Source: Planctomycetota bacterium
Lineage (GTDB): Bacteria > Planctomycetota > UBA11346
Direction of reading: 5' to 3'
Assembly: GCA_014193115.1 (NCBI GenBank)
Contig: BJHQ01000002.1
Coordinates: forward strand, 196,815 to 260,814
Length of the DNA stretch: 64,000 nucleotides
Part shown: positions 35,075-43,890 of the stretch, piece after piece
Numbering within the stretch: position 1 is the first letter of the stretch
How the letters are laid out: each line of letters begins with the position of its first letter
Translations under genes and position numbers: made by a program
Notes under the pieces: model-generated
What the model was told of the DNA's origin: nothing
The model's input: the letters and a program-made list of their open reading frames with translations, nothing else
The model's database searches: none

Positions 35075-36531
35075 CAAGAATCCTGGCGTTTGCGCAGGTC
35101 GTCCATGTATCGCTTGTCCACCGGATAGTTCAGCATCAGTACGACGCCGACCATCGAAATCGCCGGACCGAGGAACAGGTACAGGGCGCACAGGCTCCAC
35201 GATACCGATGGCGTCTGGGTGACTTTCGGGCCTTCGACAAAACCGATCCAGGTCAGGGACATCCCCGCAAGGAATAATCCGGCGGAAATGCCTGCCTTGC
35301 GCGCAAAGGCGAAAAACGATGCGTACAGGCCATCGCGGTCCTGGCCGGTGCGGCGCCGTTCGATTTCGGAGATATCCGCCAGCATCGAGGTCGAAACGGG
35401 AACCATGATCCCATGACCGACCCAATAGAGCGAGGACAGGACGGTGTAGGCGATGTACAGGAAGACGCCGTTGCGATCGAACCAGCCGGTGAGCACCAGG
35501 CCTGCGATCAGCAGATTGCAAACCAGGTTCAATACCGTGCCCAGGATCACCGCCATGCGCTTGTCCATCAGACGGACCACGGCCGAGGCGATGAAGGCTC
35601 CGGCGGCCAGGCCGATGATGGAGCAGCTATGGGTCAGGGTGCGCCAATGACCGCTGATCGCGGTCAGGTAGTGATCCCAGGTATAGACCTGCAGGGTGGC
35701 GGTCAGGGCGACGCCGGTGACCACGACGACGACGAATCCGATCACCCACTTTGATAGGCCATCCTTGGCCATCTCACGCAGTCCGTGAAAGAAATCGCCC
35801 AGACCGGAATTGGAAACCGCCAGATTGCGTGAATCGACGATGTGGCTGCGCGTTGCCCACGTGACGAACAGGACGAAGAACAAAGCGATCCCGCCGTACC
35901 ACAACCCCATCTGGTGGTAGTTCTCCGGCTGGGACAGCCCTTTGACGACCACGTCCTTGCCATCGCGCTGGACGGTCTGATCGAGGAAGAAGAACGACCA
36001 GGCGATGGCCGTTCCGGCCATGTTCGACAGCATGTTGAGGGATTCCCGGTACCCCTGAATCCGGGTGCGACCCTCGTAATCAGTGCAGATCTCGAAGCCG
36101 AGGGCGGTGTACGGGATGATCCACACCGCAAACAGGCTGCGCACCGCTAATTGCAGGGCCAGGACATAGCCGAATAGCAGCGCCTGGCTGGTGGTGAAAT
36201 ATTCAGGCACATTCCACACGAAATAGCTGGCCACCACCATGCCGACGCCGCCGATCAGGAAATACGGATGGCGCCGGCCCCAGCGGCTGCGGGTGCGGTC
36301 TGAGACATGGCCCATCACCGGATCGATGATCGCATCCCAGAAGACCGAGATCGACATCGCCAGCCCCGCCCAGGCAGGGCTCAGACCAAGAGCCTGGGTG
36401 TAGAAAAACATCGCGAAGCCGAGACCGGTGTTGATCACCAGCGAGGTCGCCGCCTCGCCACTGGCATAGACCAGCATGCGTCCAGTGCTGAGCGTACGGA
36501 CCGGCGCCTGGCCGGTCGGCTGGGCGGTCAC
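35074..36531 (-). CDS. GPH-family sugar:cation symporter (MFS_2)
   Basis: A 485-residue, 12-helix inner-membrane transporter of the glycoside-pentoside-hexuronide family. Hallmarks are DAIIDPVMGHVSDRTRSRWGRRHPYFLIGG after helix 2 and the late STSMLADISEIERRRTGQDRDGLYASFFAFARKAG loop, where ML.DI.E.E...G is typical. It should import a sugar or glycoside with a cation; the substrate is unknown. The GTG start overlaps the epimerase stop (GTGA, 4 bp). It is the last gene of the six-gene operon that begins with the DUF1592 cytochrome. Confidence 0.92.
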   Translation of the reverse strand: MTAQPTGQAPVRTLSTGRMLVYASGEAATSLVINTGLGFAMFFYTQALGLSPAWAGLAMSISVFWDAIIDPVMGHVSDRTRSRWGRRHPYFLIGGVGMVVASYFVWNVPEYFTTSQALLFGYVLALQLAVRSLFAVWIIPYTALGFEICTDYEGRTRIQGYRESLNMLSNMAGTAIAWSFFFLDQTVQRDGKDVVVKGLSQPENYHQMGLWYGGIALFFVLFVTWATRSHIVDSRNLAVSNSGLGDFFHGLREMAKDGLSKWVIGFVVVVVTGVALTATLQVYTWDHYLTAISGHWRTLTHSCSIIGLAAGAFIASAVVRLMDKRMAVILGTVLNLVCNLLIAGLVLTGWFDRNGVFLYIAYTVLSSLYWVGHGIMVPVSTSMLADISEIERRRTGQDRDGLYASFFAFARKAGISAGLFLAGMSLTWIGFVEGPKVTQTPSVSWSLCALYLFLGPAISMVGVVLMLNYPVDKRYMDDLRKRQDS

Positions 36532-37484
36532 GATGGTTTCCGATACTCGTAGGCGGCATCGACCAGCCTGGCGAGATCGTAAAATGGCCGCCAGCCGAGA
36601 TGCAGCTTGGCTTTCGTATTGTCGAGCCAGTTGCTGAAGCGCTCGACCCGGATCTCGACGCCACGCAAGCCGCGGGTCCGGTTCAGATGACGGGCGACTT
36701 CAGCATAGTTCACCGGCTCATCCATGCAGATATTGAAAGTCTGCTGGCGGGCCCGGGGATGATCGATGGCGAGCACCATCGCCTCCACCAGATCGTTGAC
36801 GTGGACGAAGTTGCGCAGCACCGGCTTGCCGGCCAAGTCGAGCATGATCGGTACTGCGCCCTCAGCCTGGTATTGGGCGGCTTTTTCCGGTCCGACCAGC
36901 TTGCCCCACAGCGGTTCGCCGAATACCTCAGGCGCAAAGCTGAGCTGGCGTTTGAAGTCGTCTTTGCACATGATCCACGGCGCGCGCAAGCAGCAGCCGT
37001 CGAGCCCGTATTGGATCTGGTACTGTTCGAGCAGCACTTCTTCGAGCACCTTGGACAAGGCGTAGCAGCCTTTGTAGGCGGTGTGGCGCTGGTCCTCGGT
37101 GATTGGCAATTCGCGCTGCAAATACATATGGCCCACCGCCGCATCGCCGCCGACCAGCAGAAACCGCTGGAAATCCGGTGCATTTCGGCATTCCTCAAGC
37201 AGCCAAAACATGCCTTTGACGGTCACGTCGATGATATGCTCGGGGTCTTCCTTGCAGGTCGCCAGGTGGACCACGTGGGTGACACCGGCCGCCGCACGTT
37301 TGACCACGGCCCGGTCAGCGATGTCGCCGGTGACGACCTCGATCCGGGGATGTGGAGGCGGCTGGCGGTTCCGGCACAGCACCCGGACTGAATAATCGGC
37401 GAAGCGGGGCTCGGCGAGCAGGCGGGGAAGGAACACTTCGCCGACATTGCCGGCGGCACCGGTGATCAGGATGCGTCTGGACAT
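36528..37484 (-). CDS. NAD-dependent epimerase/dehydratase (extended SDR)
   Basis: A 318-residue extended short-chain dehydrogenase. The nucleotide-binding motif is LITGAAGNVGEVF at the N-terminus, and the catalytic YxxxK is YALSK (about residue 142). NFVHVNDLVEAM and the closing KLHLGWRPFYDL are typical of sugar-nucleotide epimerases. A Cys-containing segment near the substrate pocket (YGLDGCCLRAPWIMCKDD) is unusual. Within this operon it could oxidise, epimerise or reduce a (keto-)sugar. It is coupled to the GPH symporter by a 4-bp overlap. Confidence 0.88.
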   Translation of the reverse strand: MSRRILITGAAGNVGEVFLPRLLAEPRFADYSVRVLCRNRQPPPHPRIEVVTGDIADRAVVKRAAAGVTHVVHLATCKEDPEHIIDVTVKGMFWLLEECRNAPDFQRFLLVGGDAAVGHMYLQRELPITEDQRHTAYKGCYALSKVLEEVLLEQYQIQYGLDGCCLRAPWIMCKDDFKRQLSFAPEVFGEPLWGKLVGPEKAAQYQAEGAVPIMLDLAGKPVLRNFVHVNDLVEAMVLAIDHPRARQQTFNICMDEPVNYAEVARHLNRTRGLRGVEIRVERFSNWLDNTKAKLHLGWRPFYDLARLVDAAYEYRKPS

Positions 37485-37514
37485 GAGATTCCTAGGCCAG
37501 TGGCCGATAGTGGA

Positions 37515-38837
37515 TCAATCGAGGAAAATACCGGAGACCGTCGAATTTTCGGTGGGACCGGTGTTGCGGATGGTGATCGTGGTCATTCCGCTCACCGGGA
37601 TCCGGAGCCAGGCCCCATCACCGTAGCTCGTGACTTCGCGGGATTCCGTTGCGCCGCCTGGGGATTGGATCTCGACTGTTGTTTGACGTTTCAATCGATC
37701 CCAATCCAGGAAATACAGTGAAATGCGCCGCACTTGATCGCCGGAGACAGTCAGGATCGTTTGCTTGCTTGCCTTGTCGGTGACGAAGCATGAGGCGATG
37801 CGCGAACCATCGGCGAGTTGCAGTGCACGATCATCCGTGGTCGTGGCCGCCCAGGTGTGCTGGGCGGATTTGCCGGTGTCGACGGAGATTCCCTTGGGCA
37901 AAGACGGCGGTTTTCCGGCGATGACCCAGCCGAGTTTTCCATAGACGTCCTGCCACGTCCCCTTGGTGGACGTGTCGATAGCGGAGCTGATCTGCTCCCT
38001 GCCGGCTTCAGGGATGCGCAGCTGGAACTGATCGGCATAGCGCGCCGCCCATCGCGCTCTGCTCAGATCCTTGGAATAGGCATCGATGGCGGATTGGAGC
38101 ATCGTTTTCAGCGCATCCTGGACCGCGGCGCCCTGGCCCGAGATGGTGGATAATGCCTCTCCTTTTTTCATCCGAATGAAGACCTGATCGAGCACGGCAG
38201 TCGCACCGGGATCCTTGGCCGTCAGCGCCCGATCGATGGCCTTGGCCAGCAAAGCTGGCGTCACGGCCTTGCCTTTGCCCAACGCCCAGCGCACCGATGC
38301 TGCCTGATCGCTGAGCAGTTCCTTCGCCACCAGTTGCTGCAAGGCCGGAAAGGCGTCCTTTCCTTTCCCGGTCAGCTCGCCGTAACGGTCTCCATCCAGC
38401 GTCAGCAAAGAATCGAGCAGGTTTTTCTGGAGATCCCCTTTCGCTGCCAGCGTCAGGTCGTGCAGACGTCCCCACTCTGCCGGACCACCGGTGCTGGCGG
38501 CCAGCACCAGGATGGACTTCAGGTAGTCAGGAGCCCACTTGGCGTCGGCTTTCTGCAGACAATCCAGCATTGCGACGAAGGCCGCGCGGTCTTGCACGTA
38601 CGCGAGCACCCCCGCAACGGCGACCGCTTGGGAATCAGGTGCGGCCGCCAGGGCAGAGCGCATCGCTGGCAACGCGCCATCGCCGAGCGTCCACAGCTCG
38701 GCGATGGCGTCCCGACGTTGATCTGGCTTGCCATCCAGCTTGATCAGCAGCGACGCGACCGAATCAGAATCGCCAGCCGAAGCCAGGAGTCCGAATCCGG
38801 AAGCGGCCAGCAGCAACGTCGGAATGCTGGAATGCAT
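37515..38837 (-). CDS. Secreted helical-repeat protein with C-terminal beta domain
   Basis: A 440-residue exported protein with a signal peptide (TLLLAASGFGLLASAG). Residues ~25-250 are helical and resemble HEAT-type repeats (RRDAIAELWTLGDGALPAMRSALA; AFVAMLDCLQKADAKWAP). The last ~100 residues form a beta domain containing ISLYFLDWDRLKRQTTVEI and ending TVSGIFLD, a pattern seen at the C-termini of secreted PVC carbohydrate proteins. The role is unknown. It sits 17 bp after the DUF1080 gene and 30 bp before the epimerase. Confidence 0.65.
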   Translation of the reverse strand: MHSSIPTLLLAASGFGLLASAGDSDSVASLLIKLDGKPDQRRDAIAELWTLGDGALPAMRSALAAAPDSQAVAVAGVLAYVQDRAAFVAMLDCLQKADAKWAPDYLKSILVLAASTGGPAEWGRLHDLTLAAKGDLQKNLLDSLLTLDGDRYGELTGKGKDAFPALQQLVAKELLSDQAASVRWALGKGKAVTPALLAKAIDRALTAKDPGATAVLDQVFIRMKKGEALSTISGQGAAVQDALKTMLQSAIDAYSKDLSRARWAARYADQFQLRIPEAGREQISSAIDTSTKGTWQDVYGKLGWVIAGKPPSLPKGISVDTGKSAQHTWAATTTDDRALQLADGSRIASCFVTDKASKQTILTVSGDQVRRISLYFLDWDRLKRQTTVEIQSPGGATESREVTSYGDGAWLRIPVSGMTTITIRNTGPTENSTVSGIFLD

Positions 38838-38854
38838 GCTCGTTCAGCGCTTTA

Positions 38855-39529
38855 TCAAGGTTTGGCGACGATCGGGCGGATCACCAGGTTCTTCACCTCG
38901 ACCCGGGTCTTCTGTCCACCATGGTGCAGGCCGATACCGATGAACCCTTCCTTCTTGGCACGTTCGCTGGTGAACTGGACCGTCTGCACACCATTCAGCG
39001 CCAAGGTCAGCTGGCCGTTCTCGACCTTGACGTAGAAGTGGTTCCAGTCGTCCTTCTTCACCAAGGACAGGAACTTCCCTTTGTAGTCATTGACGGTGGT
39101 GTCGGGCCACACCGCGCCCCACCACGGATCCATCGCCTTGGGATGCAGGCCGTCCTCGCCGTTGGGATTGGATTTCTGCTCGTGGAGCATCAGTCCTGCG
39201 TTCCAGCCGATCTTCTTGACGTCAGCGTGGAGTTCATAGTTCAGGTATTTGTCCTTGGTGTGGAAGGCATGGTGATGCCGTCCGCTGTCCTTGCCGTTGT
39301 TGTCACCGATCAGCGTTCCGCCTTCGATCTTCCAAAAATCGGCTTCGACCGTCCAGCCGGCTGCGACCGGATCGGCTCCGTCGAGCAAGGACTTCCATCC
39401 GGCCCCTTCCGGAGCGAGGAAGGCTTTGACCGGTTCGGCGGCCGGTGCTGGTGCTGGTGCCGGTTCAGCAGCGGTCAGCACCGTAGCGACGGCGGCGGCG
39501 AGGGTGGCGAGGGTGGCGAGGGTTGCCAT
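38855..39529 (-). CDS. DUF1080 (3-keto-disaccharide hydrolase) family secreted protein
   Basis: A 224-residue protein with a signal peptide followed by an Ala/Pro linker. The DUF1080 lectin-like sandwich shows KSLLDGADPVAAGW, a metal-type HHHAFHT, YLNYELHADVKKIGWNAGLML and WNHFYVKVENGQLTLALNGVQTV. Members of this family have been linked to cleavage of 3-keto-glycosides, which would fit the oxidoreductase-like and transport neighbours in the operon. The metal-site reading is an inference. Confidence 0.85.
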   Translation of the reverse strand: MATLATLATLAAAVATVLTAAEPAPAPAPAAEPVKAFLAPEGAGWKSLLDGADPVAAGWTVEADFWKIEGGTLIGDNNGKDSGRHHHAFHTKDKYLNYELHADVKKIGWNAGLMLHEQKSNPNGEDGLHPKAMDPWWGAVWPDTTVNDYKGKFLSLVKKDDWNHFYVKVENGQLTLALNGVQTVQFTSERAKKEGFIGIGLHHGGQKTRVEVKNLVIRPIVAKP

Positions 39530-39608
39530 GAAGTTCCTTGCGGAGGGGGGAATCAGTAGATTTTTGTATTACAGCGGTTGGGCGTGGTCAGAAACCGGCC
39601 AGACGGGC

Positions 39609-40934
39609 TCAAAATCCGGCCAGACGGCCGGTGCTGTCGCCAAACCGATCGCTGTCGATGCCGTAGTGGCCGAGCAGCGACTGGTAGAGGTTGCACAGCC
39701 GGCGAGCGTCGTTTTTTTCAGCCGAGTCAGGCGATTTGTTGTCACCAGCAGGGAAGGAAAGGGCCCGGCCGGTTTTCAGCGATCCGCCGGCTTTGCCGGC
39801 GAGCACGATCGGCAGGCGCTGGCGTTCGTGGGCGCCGCCCTGCATCAGGCTCGAGCAGAACATCACGACGCTGTTGTCGAGCAGGCTGGACTCGCCCTCA
39901 CGTACTGCGCTGAGCTTGCCGAGCAGGTCGGCATAGCGGCTGACGTAGTACTGGTTGACCAACTGGTATTGGGCGCCACCGACATGGGAAAGGCCATGGT
40001 GATCGCGCAGCGAAGGATTGTCTCCAGCGAAGGAGCAATCCATCTGCGACAGGTCGTTCTGGAACATCAGCGTCGCGACATCGGTCTTCCCCGCTTGCAG
40101 GGCCACCGCGATCAAGTCGATCATCAGACGGGTATGGAGATCGGTCGGGATCGGGTCTTTCGTCGGAGCGTTGGGCATCAGGCCGGCGACGGTCGGTCCA
40201 ACCGGCTTTGCTGTGGCATTCGCGGCCTTGTCGAGGCGGACTTCGATCTCACGCAATTGGGTCAGATATTGGTCGAGGCGCTGCCGGTCGGCGCTGGACA
40301 AGCCGGGTTGCAGGCCCTTGGCGTCCTGACGCACCAGGTCGAGCACGCTGCGCGATTCCCGAGCCGCATTGGGATCGCCGACCAGGCGGTCGTACAGCGA
40401 ACGCGGGTTGTTCTCACGCGGGATCGGCGTGGTCGCGGTGCTCCACGAGATGTGGCCGCTGTAGATCAGCGGCCAGCCGCCGTGCATGCCCAGGTTGGCA
40501 CCTTCGATGCCCAGGACCAGGCTGGGAAAATCATTGCGATCTCCGGTCTGCGCAGCGAGCACTTGATCGAACGACACGGCGGTTTCGATCTTCCCACCAT
40601 TAGCCGGTCCCCCCGACATGATGATCGGGGCGGCGCAGATGTGCTGCTCACCTTTGAGGGCGTTCGGATTGTAGAGCCCTTGCAGTACGTTCAGCGATTC
40701 CTTGAAGGGGGCCAATGGCATCAGGGTTTTCGACAGCTCCATGGCGCTGCCGTCGCCTTTGGCCCACCAATCGCCGGCGTTGACTCCATTGCCCATGTAC
40801 AGGCAGACGAAGCGCTTGCGTGCAGCCGCAGGCTTGGCCGGATCGGCGGCAGCAAGGGTTTCCAACCAGGGCAGCGCCAGGGCCACCCCGACCCCGCGCA
40901 GGAAAGTCCGCCGATCGAACGATGGTTGTCGCAT
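39609..40934 (-). CDS. DUF1552 family protein with Tat signal
   Basis: A 441-residue protein with a Tat-type leader (DRRTFLRGVGVALALPWLE). Family blocks are FVCLYMGNGVN, MPLAPFKESLNVLQGLYN, FPSLVLGIEGAN and LLDNSVVMFCSSLMQGGAHERQRLP. DUF1552 proteins are almost always encoded next to a DUF1592-type cytochrome in Planctomycetes and relatives, as here (17 bp upstream). The biochemical role is unknown; the Tat leader suggests a folded, perhaps cofactor-containing, periplasmic protein. Confidence 0.92.
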   Translation of the reverse strand: MRQPSFDRRTFLRGVGVALALPWLETLAAADPAKPAAARKRFVCLYMGNGVNAGDWWAKGDGSAMELSKTLMPLAPFKESLNVLQGLYNPNALKGEQHICAAPIIMSGGPANGGKIETAVSFDQVLAAQTGDRNDFPSLVLGIEGANLGMHGGWPLIYSGHISWSTATTPIPRENNPRSLYDRLVGDPNAARESRSVLDLVRQDAKGLQPGLSSADRQRLDQYLTQLREIEVRLDKAANATAKPVGPTVAGLMPNAPTKDPIPTDLHTRLMIDLIAVALQAGKTDVATLMFQNDLSQMDCSFAGDNPSLRDHHGLSHVGGAQYQLVNQYYVSRYADLLGKLSAVREGESSLLDNSVVMFCSSLMQGGAHERQRLPIVLAGKAGGSLKTGRALSFPAGDNKSPDSAEKNDARRLCNLYQSLLGHYGIDSDRFGDSTGRLAGF

Positions 40935-40951
40935 GGTGTCGCTTCCCGAGA

Positions 40952-43663
40952 TCAGTGGGCGGCATCGCGGCCGCGGATGGATTGGAACTGAGTGCTGGCC
41001 ACCACGGCGTCGATCAGCACCGACATCGTGAGGCCCTGCTCCTGGGCTTTGGACTGCATGGTCTCAAGCAGCGGCTCATCGCTGATCACCAGCCTTCTTC
41101 CGAGCGCATAGCCGAGCAGCTTGCGGCAGGCCAAGGCCAGGAATCCGTCGCGCTGTGCCGGCATCGACAAATACGTGCGCAGATCTTCGATCCCTGACAG
41201 TTTGGTGCCATTGTGCAGGACATCGCTGCTGTTGATGGCCTTCCCATTGCCATCGGTGGTCCGCCACCGGCCGATCGGGTCGAACTGTTCCATGGCGATG
41301 CCGAGAGGATCGATGCGCGAGTGGCAGGAACCGCATACCGGGCTTTCCCGATGTTTGGCGAGGAGTTCACGTTGGGTCAGGCCATCCTTGTTCTTTTCAT
41401 CCTCTGGCAGCATCGGAACATCGTTGGGTGGTTTGGGCGTCGGGGTGCCCAGGACGTCAACCAGCAGCCAGTTGCCGCGTTTGATCGGGCTGGTGCGCAG
41501 CGGATGCGAAAGCTTCGTCAACACGCTTGCCCAGCCGATGACCCCGCCGCGCGGGGAATCGTCGCACGCAAAGCGTTGATATGAGGCGAACCAGGCTTTG
41601 ACCGATGCATCTCCGCGACTGCCGTTGGCCCAGCCGGCATCGCCCGGTTTCACCAAGCCGTAGAATTTCGCGAGATCGGCGGTGATGTAGGTGCGCTTGG
41701 CGGTGAGCAGATCGGTGATCGGCCGGTCATTGACGACGAGATCGGCGCAGAACACCACCGCCTCGTCGAACATCGCCTGGCGGATGGTGGGTGTGAATTC
41801 AGGGAATCGATCCCGATCCGGCCTGGCATTGCGGTCGAAGCGATAGAAACCCAGCCATTGCCCGAAAAATTCCTGGACGAACCGGCGGACTCTGAGGTCG
41901 GCCATCATCCGTCTGGTCTGCAGCTTCAGCTTGCTTGGATCGGCCAGCTCACCGGCTTGGGCAGCGCGGAGGAGCTCGTCGTCAGGAAGTGCCGACCAGA
42001 GCAGGAAGGAGATCCGGCTGGCCAGTTCGATTCCGGAGACTGGACTGGCCTTGACCCCGCTCGGTGGAGTCTCGAACCGGTAGTAGAACCGGGGAGAAGC
42101 CAGGGCACGGATCACCATCGCCCGGTGGGCGGATTCCACCGAGCGGCCCTGCGCCACCAGTTCGTCGAACGTTTTGCCAAGCGCCGCTTCATCGGCAGCA
42201 GTGGTGCCGACCCGCCAGGCCCGCTGCACGAACCGGATTGCGTTCTGGCGGTGGCCATCCCGGGTACGACGGACCAATTCCGCTGATTCGGAGGTCCATC
42301 GCTGCCACTCGGGGCGTTGGTCCGGCGTGACCGTGCAGCCATACACCTTGGAGAAGGTGCTGACGGGGTCGCTGACCAACTGCCAAAGCGCTTCGATTTG
42401 GGAATCGTCGAAATACCGATTGATCACCTCGGCATGGGCCCAGGCATGTGGAACTTTGACGTATTCGTGGTTATCGGATTCGCTCAAGCGGACCAGATCG
42501 CGGCGCTCCGCCGGAGTCAGGGGCCTGATGCTGGCGCTCCAGAAGGGAAGAAAGGCCCCAGTGGTGAGATTGGTGATGCCGGTGCGATAATCATTGGCAT
42601 CGCCTGCGGCTCCGCCGGTGTCCGTGTCGCGAAGCTTTTTGTTGCGATTGCCTGCATAGGACACCTCAAGCGACGCCTCGAACAGCGGATCTGAGCCAGG
42701 TCGATAGGATTTTCCCAACAGATATCGTTCCAGCACGTCGATTTTCTTTGCCCGAGGAGTCTCTGCGAGGACCTCCAGGTCGAGCCACAGTGCCCGCCAA
42801 GCCGTCTGTTGTGCTGGAGTCCAACCAGCGACCGTTTTTTCATCAACCGCCGGCAACACCGGTTTGCTGCGTGGCGACGGCAGCAGATCTGAATCGCGGA
42901 CCATCTTGATAGTACGCAAGCGATGGATTGCCGCCCCAGGCAAGGGCTTCACGGACACGGAGGCACAGAAAGCGTCGAGTCGTCGCAGTGCCTGGCTAGC
43001 CCGACTATCGCGATCGTCATCCAGGGTCGGGGCGGGCATGAAGAGGGGGCCTGAGCCAGGCAGGTATTCGGCATGGCTCGCAACCCGGGTCGCAACCGCC
43101 AGGTATTTTTCAATCAACGCTGCCGACACCTGCAACGTCTCGGCGGCATTGGTGAAGCCCTCACCGCCAGAGGCGTCGGTGGGGAAATCGCGGCTCCAGT
43201 CGATGTCCAAGCCGGTCAGATCATTCAGTGAATGGTTGAGCTCGACATTGGTCAACCGGCGCAGCGGAATATCGCCCGGATCGCCGGCCTTGGCCAAAGC
43301 AGCTGATTTGAGGGTCGAATTGATCCAACCAACCGCCTCCTGTCGCTGCGTGTCAGTTGGTTGATTGGCATGCTTCGCCGGCGGCATCTCCTTGCTGGCG
43401 ATAGCGGCGGAGATCTCCTTCCACAATTTCGAGTCGGCCACCACCGCGGCGGTTTCCTTGAACCTCGTCAGATCAAGATCGCCTTTCGACTTGGTCCCCG
43501 AATGGCATTCGATGCAATTGGCCTGCAAAAATGGCGTGATCTGGTCGATCGAGTCGCCCGGGATGATGTTGCCGATGAGCACCAGGACTGCGGCAAGTCT
43601 CCTGGAAACACGGGCCGAACTAGGCCACCATCCAACAGGAACAGCCGGCAAAATGCTGCGCAT
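40952..43663 (-). CDS. DUF1592/DUF1588/DUF1585 planctomycete-type cytochrome c protein
   Basis: About 903 residues. A membrane or signal segment (VSRRLAAVLVLIGNIIPG) is followed by an N-terminal PSCyt1 domain with a heme motif CIECH (about residue 50). Then come DUF1587 (RRLTNVELNHSLNDLTGLD), DUF1592 (ASRISFLLWSALPDDELL; FFGQWLGFYRF), DUF1588 (GVIGWASVLTKLSHPLRTSP) with a second CGSCH heme motif in PVCGSCHSRIDPLG, and DUF1585 at the end. It is thought to be a periplasmic electron-transfer or oxidase component. The ATG at 43663 is used; the longer frame to 43873 overlaps the divergent lipoprotein promoter region. First gene of the six-gene operon. Confidence 0.92.
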   Translation of the reverse strand: MRSILPAVPVGWWPSSARVSRRLAAVLVLIGNIIPGDSIDQITPFLQANCIECHSGTKSKGDLDLTRFKETAAVVADSKLWKEISAAIASKEMPPAKHANQPTDTQRQEAVGWINSTLKSAALAKAGDPGDIPLRRLTNVELNHSLNDLTGLDIDWSRDFPTDASGGEGFTNAAETLQVSAALIEKYLAVATRVASHAEYLPGSGPLFMPAPTLDDDRDSRASQALRRLDAFCASVSVKPLPGAAIHRLRTIKMVRDSDLLPSPRSKPVLPAVDEKTVAGWTPAQQTAWRALWLDLEVLAETPRAKKIDVLERYLLGKSYRPGSDPLFEASLEVSYAGNRNKKLRDTDTGGAAGDANDYRTGITNLTTGAFLPFWSASIRPLTPAERRDLVRLSESDNHEYVKVPHAWAHAEVINRYFDDSQIEALWQLVSDPVSTFSKVYGCTVTPDQRPEWQRWTSESAELVRRTRDGHRQNAIRFVQRAWRVGTTAADEAALGKTFDELVAQGRSVESAHRAMVIRALASPRFYYRFETPPSGVKASPVSGIELASRISFLLWSALPDDELLRAAQAGELADPSKLKLQTRRMMADLRVRRFVQEFFGQWLGFYRFDRNARPDRDRFPEFTPTIRQAMFDEAVVFCADLVVNDRPITDLLTAKRTYITADLAKFYGLVKPGDAGWANGSRGDASVKAWFASYQRFACDDSPRGGVIGWASVLTKLSHPLRTSPIKRGNWLLVDVLGTPTPKPPNDVPMLPEDEKNKDGLTQRELLAKHRESPVCGSCHSRIDPLGIAMEQFDPIGRWRTTDGNGKAINSSDVLHNGTKLSGIEDLRTYLSMPAQRDGFLALACRKLLGYALGRRLVISDEPLLETMQSKAQEQGLTMSVLIDAVVASTQFQSIRGRDAAH

Positions 43664-43890
43664 GTCGCATTCATACGGCGGTCTCCTTCTCCTGTGCGTG
43701 ATCGCTATAAACCGTTTGTGATCTGTATGAAGGTGTTCACATGGTCCGGGGCCGATCACTTGCCCATGATTTCCGCCCGCCGTTGCTGTCTGCCACACCC
43801 CGGCCTGTGGAAGGCGGATTTGCAGATTACCACAGCGCATTGTCTTCCTTGCCGCCATCGTAGCGTCGTGCAATCCAGCCGGGAGGCCTC

